From JAIPDZ01 sp034522175 (lineage in GTDB: Bacteria > Desulfobacterota > DSM-4660 > Desulfatiglandales > Desulfatiglandaceae): a stretch of 64,000 bases of DNA. The stretch covers positions 3,906,001 through 3,970,000 of the forward strand of contig JAXHLQ010000001.1 in NCBI GenBank assembly GCA_034522175.1, written 5' to 3'. Every line of letters starts with the position of its first letter. Position 1 is the stretch's first letter. This document shows, piece after piece, positions 50,854 through 61,129 of this stretch. The position numbers and the translations under genes were made by a program. The notes under the pieces are model-generated. The model searched no databases. It was not told the DNA's origin and worked only from the letters and a program-made list of their open reading frames with translations.

Positions 50854-51386
50854 CCATTACCCTCCTTGTCGATGGCGAGATATGTGTAGTCAAATAGTTG
50901 CACCACTTCCAAATTCGCCTGAGGTTTTTTTATAGTTTTAGTGGTAATAAGCATGTGTGACATGCCATCATTTGATGTGACTTCATAAAAATGGTATCCG
51001 AGTAATGCAAGCAAAGGATTAAAATAGAAAGCATTGCTGTGGTAAACTGCCCATCCTATTATTGTGAATACATATATAGTTACTTCCGTTTTCGCCACAG
51101 GAAGAGAATCGCGTGCAACCAAAGGTAAAAGATAGATTAAAAGAAAAGTCAAAACTTCTTTGTCAGCGTTTTGGACAACCTTGACGGATAACGTCTCCTT
51201 TTCGACGTTAGTCTTTGCGAAATATAATACAAGCCAACATAGCAGAAGAAGTGAAGCGGCATAGAAGAACCACTGCATAGTGGACCACGCCGATCTTCCC
51301 TCTGCATAGCTGATCATTCCGAACGCACCAAGTACAGGAGAAAGTGATGTCGCGACTAGCATAACTTTTGAAAACTTATTCAGCAT
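50850..51386 (-). CDS. kwaA: Kiwa membrane protein KwaA
   Basis: This 178-residue protein has four hydrophobic segments: VMLVATSLSPVLGAFGMISY, TMQWFFYAASLLLLCWLVLY, EVLTFLLIYLLPLVA, and VTIYVFTIIGWAVYH plus the re-entrant FYFNPLLALLGYHFYEV. The latter resembles the NPLLxLFGYxxY motif of KwaA proteins. A cytosolic C-terminus follows. KwaA senses phage at the membrane and works with KwaB. It overlaps pglX upstream by 11 bp and kwaB by 4 bp, so Kiwa is embedded in the BREX transcription unit. The KwaA call rests on its position next to KwaB and on its topology. Confidence 0.68.
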   Translation of the reverse strand: MLNKFSKVMLVATSLSPVLGAFGMISYAEGRSAWSTMQWFFYAASLLLLCWLVLYFAKTNVEKETLSVKVVQNADKEVLTFLLIYLLPLVARDSLPVAKTEVTIYVFTIIGWAVYHSNAFYFNPLLALLGYHFYEVTSNDGMSHMLITTKTIKKPQANLEVVQLFDYTYLAIDKEGNG

Positions 51387-54235
51387 TGCCTTTACTCATT
51401 CTCCCGAAACGAGTGAGCGCCTGGTCGTACCACATGAGGAGTTTTGGATCCTCCTGGAGGATTTTTTCCGGTATCTTGCGGGCCACGGCGATGATCGTGG
51501 TGTAGTCGCGCTCCTGCCATGCCTTCTTGAATCCGGCCCGGACGGCCTCCAGCCGGAACACCTTCAGGCGTTTCTGCTTCGATTCGCGGTACTCGTCAAA
51601 CTCCCGCATCAGGGCCCGCTCGCGCAGCTTCTCCAGGTCGCCAACCTTGTTCGGGTCGGGCACGTACCAGCGGTCTTTGGCTTTAGCCTTGAGCGCCGGA
51701 TCGTCCTTTTCCAGATTGCGTAGCTCTTTGAAGTTCGAAGAGAGGTAGCTGTGAATCTGGCTCGGCACATCGCCTTTGCCGTCGTAGGACAAAAAGTTTT
51801 CCTTTAGTAATTCGGAAAGCTCCAAGGCCTTTTCATGCTTCTGCCAACCACCAATTTCCTTCAAGAAACTGCGGGTGGATGTCCTGGAAGGTCTGCGGCT
51901 TCTTAGTGAGTTGCTGCTTGAGCCACTGAATGGCCGATGCCTCGTCAGAGACGAAGAGCTGAAGCTGGAGGACCTCTCTGACCGTCATCCGTTTCTTGTC
52001 GTACTCGGCTGCTTGATCCGGTAAGAAATACATACCGTCACGCGGCGGGAAGCGTTGCTCGAGCCCGGCATAGAACTCAGCGGCAGACATTGGAACCGTC
52101 ACCCCACGTTGGACATGGAAGGCGACCATGCGGTCAAAGAGAAGGTAATTTTGTCGTTCAGCAATTACCTCCGCTTGACCGTTTTTGAATACGAATACAG
52201 GGAGTTGTTTCAGGTGGGTGCGCACAAAATCCCAAACACCGTCCTCAGTGCCCGCAGAAAGCTTGAAACGCTCTTCGAGTCCGCCATTGGGTTTGTAGGC
52301 AGAGATTACAAGATCTTGTTTGACCGCTGTGCTCGTCACCTGCCGGTAGGAGCCCTGCTTCTTGTCCAGAGTACGCACATCGGCCACCACAAAGCCCGCC
52401 GCAAGCATCGCCTCCTGAATGGCGTTCCACACCGCGTTGCGGGAGTTGTGAAAGACCACCGTCATCCAGCGGCCGGGTTTGAGCACCCGACAGTACTCTT
52501 CGAAGCAGCGTCTCATCAGATGCTGGTATTCCGGTAGCCCCTTCTTCTTGGCCTTGTCAACGATGGCCTCAGGTTCGGCGTTGGTAAGCACACCGTGCCA
52601 GGACTCCACCAAGAAATTGAGATCGGCATAGTAGATATTTTCACCGAAGGGCGGGTCGGTGAAGATGTAGTCGATAGTATTAGGAAAAATGCTCGGGTAA
52701 TTGACATCACTTGTTGAAATTAGGACACCTGTCGAACTCTTAAAAAGCCGTTCCCAACCAGCTTTAGCCATACGCTGAATTCGACGCAAGCTCCCATTAA
52801 TCAGGAGAAATACGCTTGCCTCTGCAATTAAAGACGATATGTAGTAAACACCACCCAGCGGAGCATTGCCAAAGCTTGAAGCTGGCCGGTACCTATTCAT
52901 GATTGTGGCGTTAACGAATTGGTGTTGAGCTAATATCCGCAAACCATTTCTGATTCTGGAATCTGACAATCGCTCAACCTTACGCAGATATTCACACAAA
53001 ACATGTGCGGTACGATGAAGAAAGAATTGGTGGACGTGGGTTATGCCAGCGTTATCCATCCGCGCCCTTTCATGAGTCATGTGCATATAAGGTAAGGGAT
53101 CAACTGGAACCTCACTCGGCCAATCTAAGGAATCAATTCGGGCCAGCGTGTCCATGTCTTGCTGATCAGGCTTCTTTTCGTATCGGGCCTTACCGACCTT
53201 ATATGCAATCAGAACAGGCTTGCGCTTACGGGTGCGGACAGAGGAATTCAATGCCTTATCGTGCCGGGTTATATAGAGCCGGTCCATCCGTTTCTTCGTC
53301 AACACCACGCCACAATGCGGGCATGGAAACGTCTCCTTAACCCGCTTGGTCTTCGGGTCCAGGGCCTCTTCCAGAAACACCAGTTCCCCGGCACAATCCG
53401 GGCAGCTAAAAACTTCGCTCCAGACCGTATATTGCATCCGCCCCTTGGTCTTGCCATCACTATGTAGCGTCTCGTACATCCAACCGAGTTCCCGTTCCAC
53501 GTCGGCAAGAATGCGGCGGCCAGCTTCGGCAAATGCGGCAACATCGAAGGGCAGATTGTAGTTAGCAGCGATGAAGGTGGCGGCGGGCGACAGGTCACCC
53601 AACACGATCCGGCGGGCTCCCCACTTGGGCTTAACCCTCTCTTCCCTCGCCCAGTCGGCTTCCAGTGTATGTCTGTAATCGTCGGGTGCCGAACCACACC
53701 ATTGGGCGGCTATGCCAGTCATTCCGGATCCGCAGAATCCATCCAACACGAGGTCGCCCGGTTCAGTGTAATGGAGGATGGACGGTACAATGGCCAGATG
53801 CGGAACCTTGGTGTGGTACGAATGGGCCTTGTAGATAGCATCGGTCTTACCGACGCTGACGTCCACCGCGAACGGCTCCCGGCTATAAGGAATGGTCGGG
53901 TCATAGGGCTTCCCATAGTGCTCGATGAAGTTCCCAACAAACGGATTCGGGCAGGCGGTGTAATAAGGTGGTTCGGACAAAGCCAGGATGTCCTCGTCCT
54001 CGCCAATCGGAAATCCCTCGATCTTGCGGAACTCCGGGTCCTTGAGTTTCTCGCGAAGCTTCTCCAGGAAATACTCGCGGCGCTTCTCGTCGTTGTCGAA
54101 TGTCATCCCGAGGCATTCAACGGCCTGAGTTCTCCTCTTTTCAACTTCTTCCTGGTAGGATCTCTCGAATAAATCCCCTTGTTCATCAGGAAAAAGCCTT
54201 TTTGTCTGGGTATCGCTTTGTTTTTTTCTGGCCAT
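51376..54235 (-). CDS. pglX: BREX-3 adenine methyltransferase PglX (PglXI), one frameshift
   Basis: The main part has VLDGFCGSGMTGIAAQWCGS (SAM motif I), zinc knuckles (FSCPDCAGELVF, CPHCGVV) and the catalytic DPPF (FTDPPFGENIYYADLN, motif IV), then CRVLKPGRWMTVVFHNSRN. Near 51867 the frame changes: QTFQDIHPQFL... continues in the other frame as KEIGGWQKHEKALELSELL and EKILQEDPKLLMWYDQA. Deleting one T from the TTT run restores a ~953-residue protein. PglX methylates host DNA and is needed for restriction in BREX. The repeat-flanked region just upstream may hold its operator. Confidence 0.82.
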
Positions 54236-54264
54236 GAAGTGTTCCGCTCACTTTTATGCTGGCT

Positions 54265-54300
54265 TAGCATTAAACGAGCATTAAACGCCTTTTAATGCTC
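54265..54300 (-). promoter_or_regulatory. Palindromic operator-like site upstream of pglX
   Basis: GAGCATTAAA (54276-54285) and TTTAATGCTC (54291-54300) form a perfect 10-bp inverted repeat with a 5-bp spacer. A further half-site, TAGCATTAAAC, lies at 54265-54275. The group sits 30-65 bp before the pglX start codon. This is the arrangement of a dimeric repressor site. Its regulator is unknown. Confidence 0.45.
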
Positions 54301-54328
54301 ACAGCTATGCTTACGAGCATTGCTTGAA

Positions 54329-56045
54329 TCATTCCATTTCGTATTTGTAGCGTGCGTACTTTCCCTTTTCCGGGGATAAAACTCTTTTATTTTCTTGTCT
54401 AAGCTGCCGCATCAGGCGAAAGACCTGGTTCCGGTCGTAATGCGTAATCCTGCGAATCTCCTCATTGCTTAAACCTGCCTCCCGGCGCCGGGCCCTTTCT
54501 ATCAGGAGACTGAGAACCCGGGTCTTGGCCGCCTCCCAGTCAATGCGACGATCCCGCTCCGGGTGTCCGGAGGCCGAAAGGCGGCGATGGAGGTCATGCC
54601 GCAGAATCCAATATGTCCCCCGCCCCGTTCCGCCACGATCCAAGTAAGCGAGATTCGATTCCATATGGGTTAACACCTCACGGGCCTCTGATTCGCCTTG
54701 CTGGGTGACGCGGGCCGCGGTCGCCGTGTCGATTTCCGGATGCCTCAGCAGATGTTGAATGATGAGAAGCTGGTCCAGGGATAGCAGACATCCTCGGTCC
54801 GATTCCTGAGCCACGAACATCCGGAAAGGGACCGAAAGTTGGGATGCCCGAAAAATGACACGCACCGCGTTGCCCTCGTCGAGTATGGTGGGCGGCTCTT
54901 TTCCTTCCATCAGAAGTGCCTGGTACATCCGGCGCACACCGAGGTTGCTCCGATTCACCAGCCGGAGGCGAGTAAGCGCATCTACAAGAGCCGGATTCCT
55001 CGGGACCGGTTCGTGGCGAAGGATATTTTGCGGGGTAATTCCTCCAGGCAGTCCACCGGGGTTGCTGATTTCAAGGCGGCTCTTGAATTGTTTGAGCAGG
55101 ATCGGTCCAGGAATCCGGTAATCCGCATGGACCAGCGCATTGAGAAGTGCCTCACGAAGGGCGATTTCCGGATATGTGCGGATTTCAAAATGAAAAAGGC
55201 CCTGAGGAACGGTGGCAATGGGATTGTCGGCCATGATGCGGTCAGGAATCCGTTCCAGAGCAATAGAAACAGCATCGTTTCCATCGGCGCGGTCTGAATA
55301 GTCAACATCGGTTCCCATGCGAAGGTGGGTCCAGGCATATCCGGGAAAGTGTTCACGGATAGCTTCCATCCTTCCCGCCAAGAGAATGCCTGCCCGTAAG
55401 AGACGGCCGTTACGAATCAATCCGATGGTTCCGAGAAGATCACGATCGGTTTTTTGAAGCAGGTCATCCGGTGCCTTTTCTCGCCGAGCCGATTCACGCA
55501 ATCGCTCCATAGCGGCTGGGGAAATCAGCGATTCCGGAGCGCCTGCTACTTGGATGCCGGTAAAATCGGTTTCTCCCGTCTCCACCATGATTTTCCGGCG
55601 AAGCGTACCCGTTAGCGGCTGGCAGTCTTTGCCGATGCGGATCTTCCCTTTTCCACTGGTGTCCGTGTATGGAGGTAGTCCCGGGTAGATCTGCATTGCA
55701 ATCAGGCGGCCGGTTCCCTCCTGAACGGATATCTCCTGAAAAACCGGGGTCAATTTCGGATCGGTGGCATCATAGACGGCTTTTTTCAGCCGGTTGACAT
55801 CAACTACTTAGCGGTACACCCAAAACGGCCTTTGAACGGCCAATGGCTTTGTCATTGACGCCAAACACCACAGTGCCTCCGCCTCCGTTGGCCATACAAA
55901 CAGACATTTCAACGATCATGGCGACGGAATCGGCGATGCTCCTTGTGATCCATTCCTTGAAGTCCAGGTCCTGATCTTCAAGGTTGTGGGCCGCCTGGTT
56001 TTCAAGCTCATCCAGCAGAGATTGTATTTCTTTGACACTTCGCAT
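54329..56045 (-). CDS. AlbA_2-domain ATP-binding protein inside the BREX operon, one frameshift
   Basis: The first 81 codons (from 56045: MRSVKEIQSLLDELENQAAH, ...DFKEWITRSI, GGGGTVVFGVNDKAIGRSKA) and the following part in another frame (VDVNRLKKAVYDATDPKLTP, ..., ALREALLNALVHADYRI, NPGGLPGGITPQNILRHEPV) form one protein. Removing one A of the AA at ~55807 joins them. It has AlbA_2, a GHKL-like ATPase and a C-terminal HTH (LSNEEIRRITHYDRNQVFRL). Total length is about 571 residues. It is a non-core passenger between brxC and pglX, 2 bp after brxC. Confidence 0.75.
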
Positions 56046-56047
56046 GG

Positions 56048-59000
56048 TTATTCCAACACGATCCTGACTTTCCCAGGCTCTTTACCCTTGGTGAGCTCGT
56101 CCAGATAATCCTCGAATCGTTTTTTCATCTCTGCCGGCGTTGCCGGTGAACCGCCGGAGAGCAGCGCTGCTCGCAGGTCCGCAGTCTTGACCGGCACCTT
56201 TTGAAGGCCGGAAAGCACCTCACTCAGGGCATGGATGAAATCCTGGCCAAGGTCGTCGGGAAGCTCCCGCTTCTTGATAAAGCCGTTCACCAGCTTCTTG
56301 GGTTCGGGTTTGAGCAGGGCCAGGTTGCCCTTGGTGGTCGGGTCCTCAAGGTTGGTCAGCAGCGTCTGGGTCCAGTTGGCCACCAGCTTGTCCAGTTCGT
56401 CGTCCAAACCGTCTAGCACCGTTCCGGCGGGTGCGGTGGGAGGCTCCGCCCCTGGCTTGTAATTGCAGTGCGGACACACCGGGGATGCGTCCAGCTCCTG
56501 CTCGGTGAGGGCAAAGCAGCTCTTCAATCCGGCCAGACGGTTCTGAAAGTCGCTCAGGTGCTGGCGCGGCATCAACTCTATGGTGGAAAGCTTCTGCAGT
56601 ACCTTGAGCCGCTCGTCGCCCATGAGTCCGATCTTGCGCTTGTCCTCGTTCACACCTAACCGCGCCTTTGTGTGCATTCCCAGGTAGGTCTGCACATAGG
56701 CCTTCTTGAGGTCGGCCAGTTTGCGCTGTGTTTGCTGGCGGAATGTGGCCGCGCCGCGCTTGTCCGGATCGCCAAGCTGGGCAAGCACCTCGTCCCGCGC
56801 CTTCTTCATCTTGGCCACCCACTCGTGGTCGGCGGACAACACCGCCTCGGCGGTGGAAAGGAATGAAGCAGTGGAACCAAGATCAGCGACCAGTTCTTGA
56901 AGGGATTCGATCTCGGCCAGGGAGTTGAGTCCGTCCCGGTGGGAGGTTACCTCCTGGGCGTCATAGCGGAAGTTCTTGAGTTTTCCGGGTGAGCTGTACG
57001 CCTGGAGCGACTCCAGGAAGCTCTTGGTCTCATCGAGCCGGGTGCGCAGTTTCTGGGCCTCTTCCTCGGCCAGGAGATTCCGGCCCCAGAAGAGCAGACC
57101 GCTTTGCAGACTCTGCTGCAGGACGACCAGTTTTTCCACCGATTCGGAGATGGCCTTCTGAAGCTGCTGGACCGGTTCTTCCTTGCCCTGGGTGACCAGC
57201 TGGGCCATGCCGGGAGTGAGACCGAGCAGTTCGAACAGGGCCTTGAGCGCCGGAAGGTTCCAGTCCTTGGGCCGCTCGATATGCTTGAACTGTGTAAGTT
57301 CGTCCACGCCGGTTCCTGCCAGTTGGGGTAGACCGGTGGCATCGAATTTTTTGCCCGGAATGGCAAGGACCAGATCACCCGAATAGACCAGGACGGCCAG
57401 TACGACCGCAACCCATTCGGGCTCCAGCCGCTGCCGGTCCTTGTCCATGTACTCCACGCCTTTGTCATCCTGGATCAGCTCGGAGCGGTTGACCACCTGG
57501 CCGTGGCCTTTCTTCTTGAGCAGGCCGAGGATGTGTTTGGCGTGTTTTGATTTGTAGGGGTCGAGCCGTTCGCCGTCGAGCAATTCCAGGGCATCGAGGA
57601 CCGCTGTGGCCTGTTTGGTGCGATTCTGGCCGGCGATGGCGCGTAGTGCATCCTGCGCGGCCTGGTCCCGGTTGGTCCCGGTGATAAGCACCGAGAAGAA
57701 GGGATACTCAGGTGCCTGATCCTGGAAGTGCGCTCCCAGGCACACTCCAGCGATGGTGTTGACCAGGTCGCGGAAATTGATGCGCTCATGGGAGCCGATA
57801 CCGGACAGCTCCCGGATCGATTTGCCCTTGGCCCATTCAGTGAGCGACTTGGCGCGCCCCTGATAGGTGACCTCGAAGGCGTCGCTCATGTGCTTTTGAA
57901 GCCACTGCACCAGGTCCCGCAGGAAATGGGATGACTTGGACTCGTAAGTGGACTTGGCGTGACCCGACGAGGTGGAAGCGAGGTCCAGGGCTGCCGCGTA
58001 ATTTCTAAGCGCGGTGCGGAATTCGTCGTCCGTGTTCGTGAGCCGCAGGAACAGCTCGTCGGCGTTCTTTTCATCTTTGAAGTGCGGTGGATCGAAGGGC
58101 TGGATGAAATAGAGATGAGAAGTCCCGGGGCGGTACGGCTGTGGATCGTTCATTGGGCGCTCCGAAAAAGAGATATCCCTGGCGCGCGGCCTTGCGCTCC
58201 AGCCATTCCAGCTCGTGCTGCCAGATCTTGTAGCCGGTCACATAGGTCTGGTCCGTACACTCCATGACCCGTTTCAAGGCTTCGTAGTAGTAACGGTCCA
58301 TCTGGGATGAGTCGAGGCTCTCGGCCCGCTTTTCGATCAGGGCGTCGAAGTCGTCGGTCTTCTTCAGGTCGAGATAGAACTGGCGGTTATCCGGGTTCGA
58401 TGAAATGAACTGCCCGCTGACCGTCTTGTGGATTTCCCGCAGGACCGTCTCCACCTGGGAGAGCAGGTCGTCGGCCGGATCGCCGCCGAGGTCCTCGATG
58501 CCCGGTTGGTAGAGGCAGAGCCCGTCACGCAATTCCCCCGCTGTTGCGCCCAAGGTGGCGTAGATGTCGCCGGTGGTGAGCCGGTGGACCGACAGGGCAT
58601 GGATTAGCCGCAATGCCATGGGCTTGTATGCTGGGCGGGTAAAGGCCTGTTGGATGCGGGACTCCAGTACCTGACTGCAGTCGATCACTGCCTTGATATC
58701 CGGTACAGCACGGAACGAGGGATTCTCCCTGAGATTGGTCCAGTAGGTGTCGTAGGCAATGAGCCCGGGCCGGTCGTCCGGCATGTCCTGATCGAGAATC
58801 TTTTTCATGGCCAGCGAGAGCGTCTTCAACACTTCACGCTTCTCCACGGCGGTCACCCGTTCAAAGGTGTCGATATAGTCGGGGTGTACCGGGAAGAGGC
58901 GGACGAACTCGTCCATGCGCTCGTTCATGTGGCCGTAGAATTTGCCGAAGGGCGTCAGGTACTCGCGTATCTTGGCCTGTTGCTCGCCGGTCTTTTTGAG

Positions 59001-59778
59001 CAGCCGCTCGGCCACCACAAACTTAACATCCTTGCGGGCGATGAGGACCTGCTCGAAACGATCCTTCACCCGGCGAATGCTGTCGGCCACAAAGGAAAAA
59101 CGTGAGCTGTCGAAGATGGCTTCCTGGACGCCGGCCATGAAACGGAAGCGCAGGTCCTTGCACACCTCGCCGATTTCACGAAGGAAGTTCAGGTCCAGGA
59201 TAAGCTCCTGGTCTTTGCGGGTGCGCAGATAATCAAGCAGCTCGTCCACCACGAGGAGCAGGCCGTGGTCTGGAAACTCCTGATGAAACGCGGTCATCAT
59301 CTCTTCAAAGGAACGCTTGTTGTTGGAGACTTGATCCGCGGAGGGGAAGCTGTAACTCACGCCCATGTCCGCGAGATGCTCTTCCAGCTCGGCCAAGAGG
59401 ATGTCCCGCAAGGACATGGTGGTGGCTCCGATTTCGGTGCGAACCACCTTGAACCGGCCGCCGATTTTCCCAGCGGCAGCCGCTACGTCTGAATTGCTCA
59501 AACTGGCGGAGAGGTCGGGATTTTCCGCAAGTCCGGAGATCACCGACATCAGGTGGGACTTACCGGTGCCGTAGTTGCCAACCACCAGAAGGCCTTTGTT
59601 ATCTGTGGGCTGTTCGGAACTGCGGCTGGGGAATAACAAGACCCACCAGCTTTTCCGCCATCTCCTCTGAGATGACATAGGTCTCGACAAGCTGCCGGGC
59701 CGCAGTCACTTCGTCGGCATCCCGCAGCTGGACCACGGACTCGATGGGTTCAAACTGGATCAGGTCACCGTATTTCAT
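56048..59778 (-). CDS. brxC: BREX-3 ATPase BrxC (DUF6079 type), two frameshifts
   Basis: Three segments in three frames make one ~1240-residue protein. MKYGDLIQFEPIESVVQLRD starts at 59778 with AAGGGAG upstream. GLLVVGNYGTGKSHLMSVIS (Walker A) and LLLVVDELLDYLRTRKD (Walker B) follow from ~59610. The last segment has SHLYFIQPFDPPHFKDEKN, a coiled-coil middle, a zinc motif CPHC and a C-terminus at 56048. The breaks lie at ~59616 (one extra C in the CC of TTCCGAA) and ~58110 (one extra T). BrxC is the large ATPase essential for BREX. The downstream gene follows after 2 bp. Confidence 0.85.
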
Positions 59779-59812
59779 CGCGTCTGCTCCCTTGCAATGG
59801 AATTAGTCGTTT

Positions 59813-60289
59813 TCATGTCGTCACCTCCGGGCTTGCCACCAGAAAATCGCGCATCGGATAGCGCCTGTACTCCGGGTGGTCCGGAGCGGCATAGGTCAAA
59901 GAATCTTGGGCGATGGTGCCGTTCCATGCGGCCACCACGGTCTTGTTGCGGGAGAGTCCCTGGAGCAGGCGAAGCGGGTCCTGCTTCAGGCCAACATCAA
60001 AGATGACTTCAATGTTGTCGAGCAGGATCATCTCACCACCGCCATTGCCGACGATCTCCCGGAGAAGACGAGGCAACTGCAGGGCCCGTTGACGCTCCGT
60101 CAATTCCAGCATCTGGCGGGAAAGATTGAGGTTGATGTTGACCAGGGGCGCACCAGTGCGATCCCGCACATCGTGAAGCGCAGCGGTCTTGCCTGCGCCT
60201 GCCGGTGCGACGACCAACAGCAGCCGGTGATAGAGTTCAGCGGCTTGCTTGACCTTATGTATGATCTGGTCTGCAAGTGGTTCCGCCAT
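59813..60289 (-). CDS. brxF: BREX-3 P-loop protein BrxF
   Basis: This 158-residue P-loop NTPase has LLLVVAPAGAGKTAALHDV (Walker A), EMILLDNIEVIFDVGLKQDP (Walker B) and YRRYPMRDFLV at the end, features of BrxF, the small ATPase specific to BREX type 3. The ATG at 60289 has AAGGAG 8 bp upstream and overlaps the stop of the HTH fragment (TGATG). It is followed 34 bp later by brxC. brxF first, then brxC, is the type 3 order. Confidence 0.88.
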   Translation of the reverse strand: MAEPLADQIIHKVKQAAELYHRLLLVVAPAGAGKTAALHDVRDRTGAPLVNINLNLSRQMLELTERQRALQLPRLLREIVGNGGGEMILLDNIEVIFDVGLKQDPLRLLQGLSRNKTVVAAWNGTIAQDSLTYAAPDHPEYRRYPMRDFLVASPEVTT

Positions 60290-60437
60290 CACTGTTCTCC
60301 TTTGTTCTTGGTGTCGTCGGCTCCACCCGATTTCACCCAATCGTCAATTTTTTCTTTTCGAAACTTCCAGAGACGGCCTATCTTGTGACCTGGCAGATTT
60401 CTTTCACTTATCCACCTGCGTGTTGTCAGGGACGTTC
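60289..60437 (-). pseudogene. HTH (excisionase-type) protein, 5'-truncated
   Basis: The minus strand reads TTRRWISERNLPGHKIGRLW, then KFRKEKIDDWVKSGG, and stops at 60289, where TGA overlaps the brxF ATG. This is the second half of a MerR/excisionase-like HTH, the type of small DNA-binding protein found first in type 3 BREX operons. The N-terminal helices are missing: upstream sequence belongs to the 245-bp repeat, which seems to have replaced them. BREX regulation may be altered as a result. Confidence 0.55.
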
Positions 60438-60682
60438 TTGACTTTGTTGAATTATGTCAGACTTTGGGGCAAGGCGCGGTCCCGGTGCTCCAAGCGGAGC
60501 CTCAATATGCAACACCCCGTTATCCATTTCGTTGGAAAAACGGGGTGTTGTGATGTTTCAGGCCATATCGAATCCTCCCGCCCCTCGGGGGCTGAAAGCA
60601 GAAAGCCGGTTCGGCTTGACTGCCGGATGTTATGTAGTCCCAACCTGTGGATTTGTCAAGGAAAAACCGAGAATCGCTCCTG
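60438..60682. repeat. ~245-bp structured direct repeat, copy 1
   Basis: About 85% identical to 62592-62835. It contains three hairpins: CAACACCCCGTT/AACGGGGTGTTG (60510-60521 and 60539-60550), GCCCC-TC-GGGGGC (~60580-60592), and AAGCCGGTTCGGCTT (60603-60617). A second similar segment follows at 60755-60808. Small ORFs inside it differ in length between copies. Confidence 0.8.
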
Positions 60683-61129
60683 TCTGATGGCTGATAAGCG
60701 AACTCGTCCGCCTTCCGTCTTCCGTTGTCACGCTACGCTACCATATTTGATTGTCAGATCCGGTCGCACAATTGAACATTTTTTTGAGAAAAAGTTGTTT
60801 TTTTGTCCACGAAAATCACGAAAGTCACGAAAGCGGTAAAGGGCGTCATGTGCCACCGGAACTTTCTTGACTATGTTGACTGGTCCAACCTGGCAGAGGT
60901 CATCTACTTCGTCTTTCCATCGGAATGACAAAACACAAAATCCAGCTCTCCATCGAGCTGGAGCGAAGGGTTTTTCGACACTGACTTTACCATTTCAACT
61001 CCCCATTTTGTATTTGACGCACGGGACACCCTTTAAAATGATGTTTATGGGCGCTGGGTACTGGGTACTTGATTCTGGTTCCTGGTTCCTTGTTCATGGT
61101 TTTCTGTGGTCATTTGTATTTTTGACCGT
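60683..61129. other. Intergenic, repeat-derived
   Basis: Holds the distal repeat part (60755-60808, CAGATCCGGTCGCAC to TTTTTTTGTC), the CACGAAAATCACGAAAGTCACGAAAG triplet-like repeats at 60809-60834, and a partial third copy of the repeat start (TTCTTGACTATGTTGAC at 60871-60887). No gene is seen. Confidence 0.5.

Noticed and set aside
51376..54235. Phase-variable pglX
   Set aside because: BREX pglX genes can vary by slippage in long homopolymer tracts, but the break here lies at a TTT run only, and other unrelated genes show the same kind of break.
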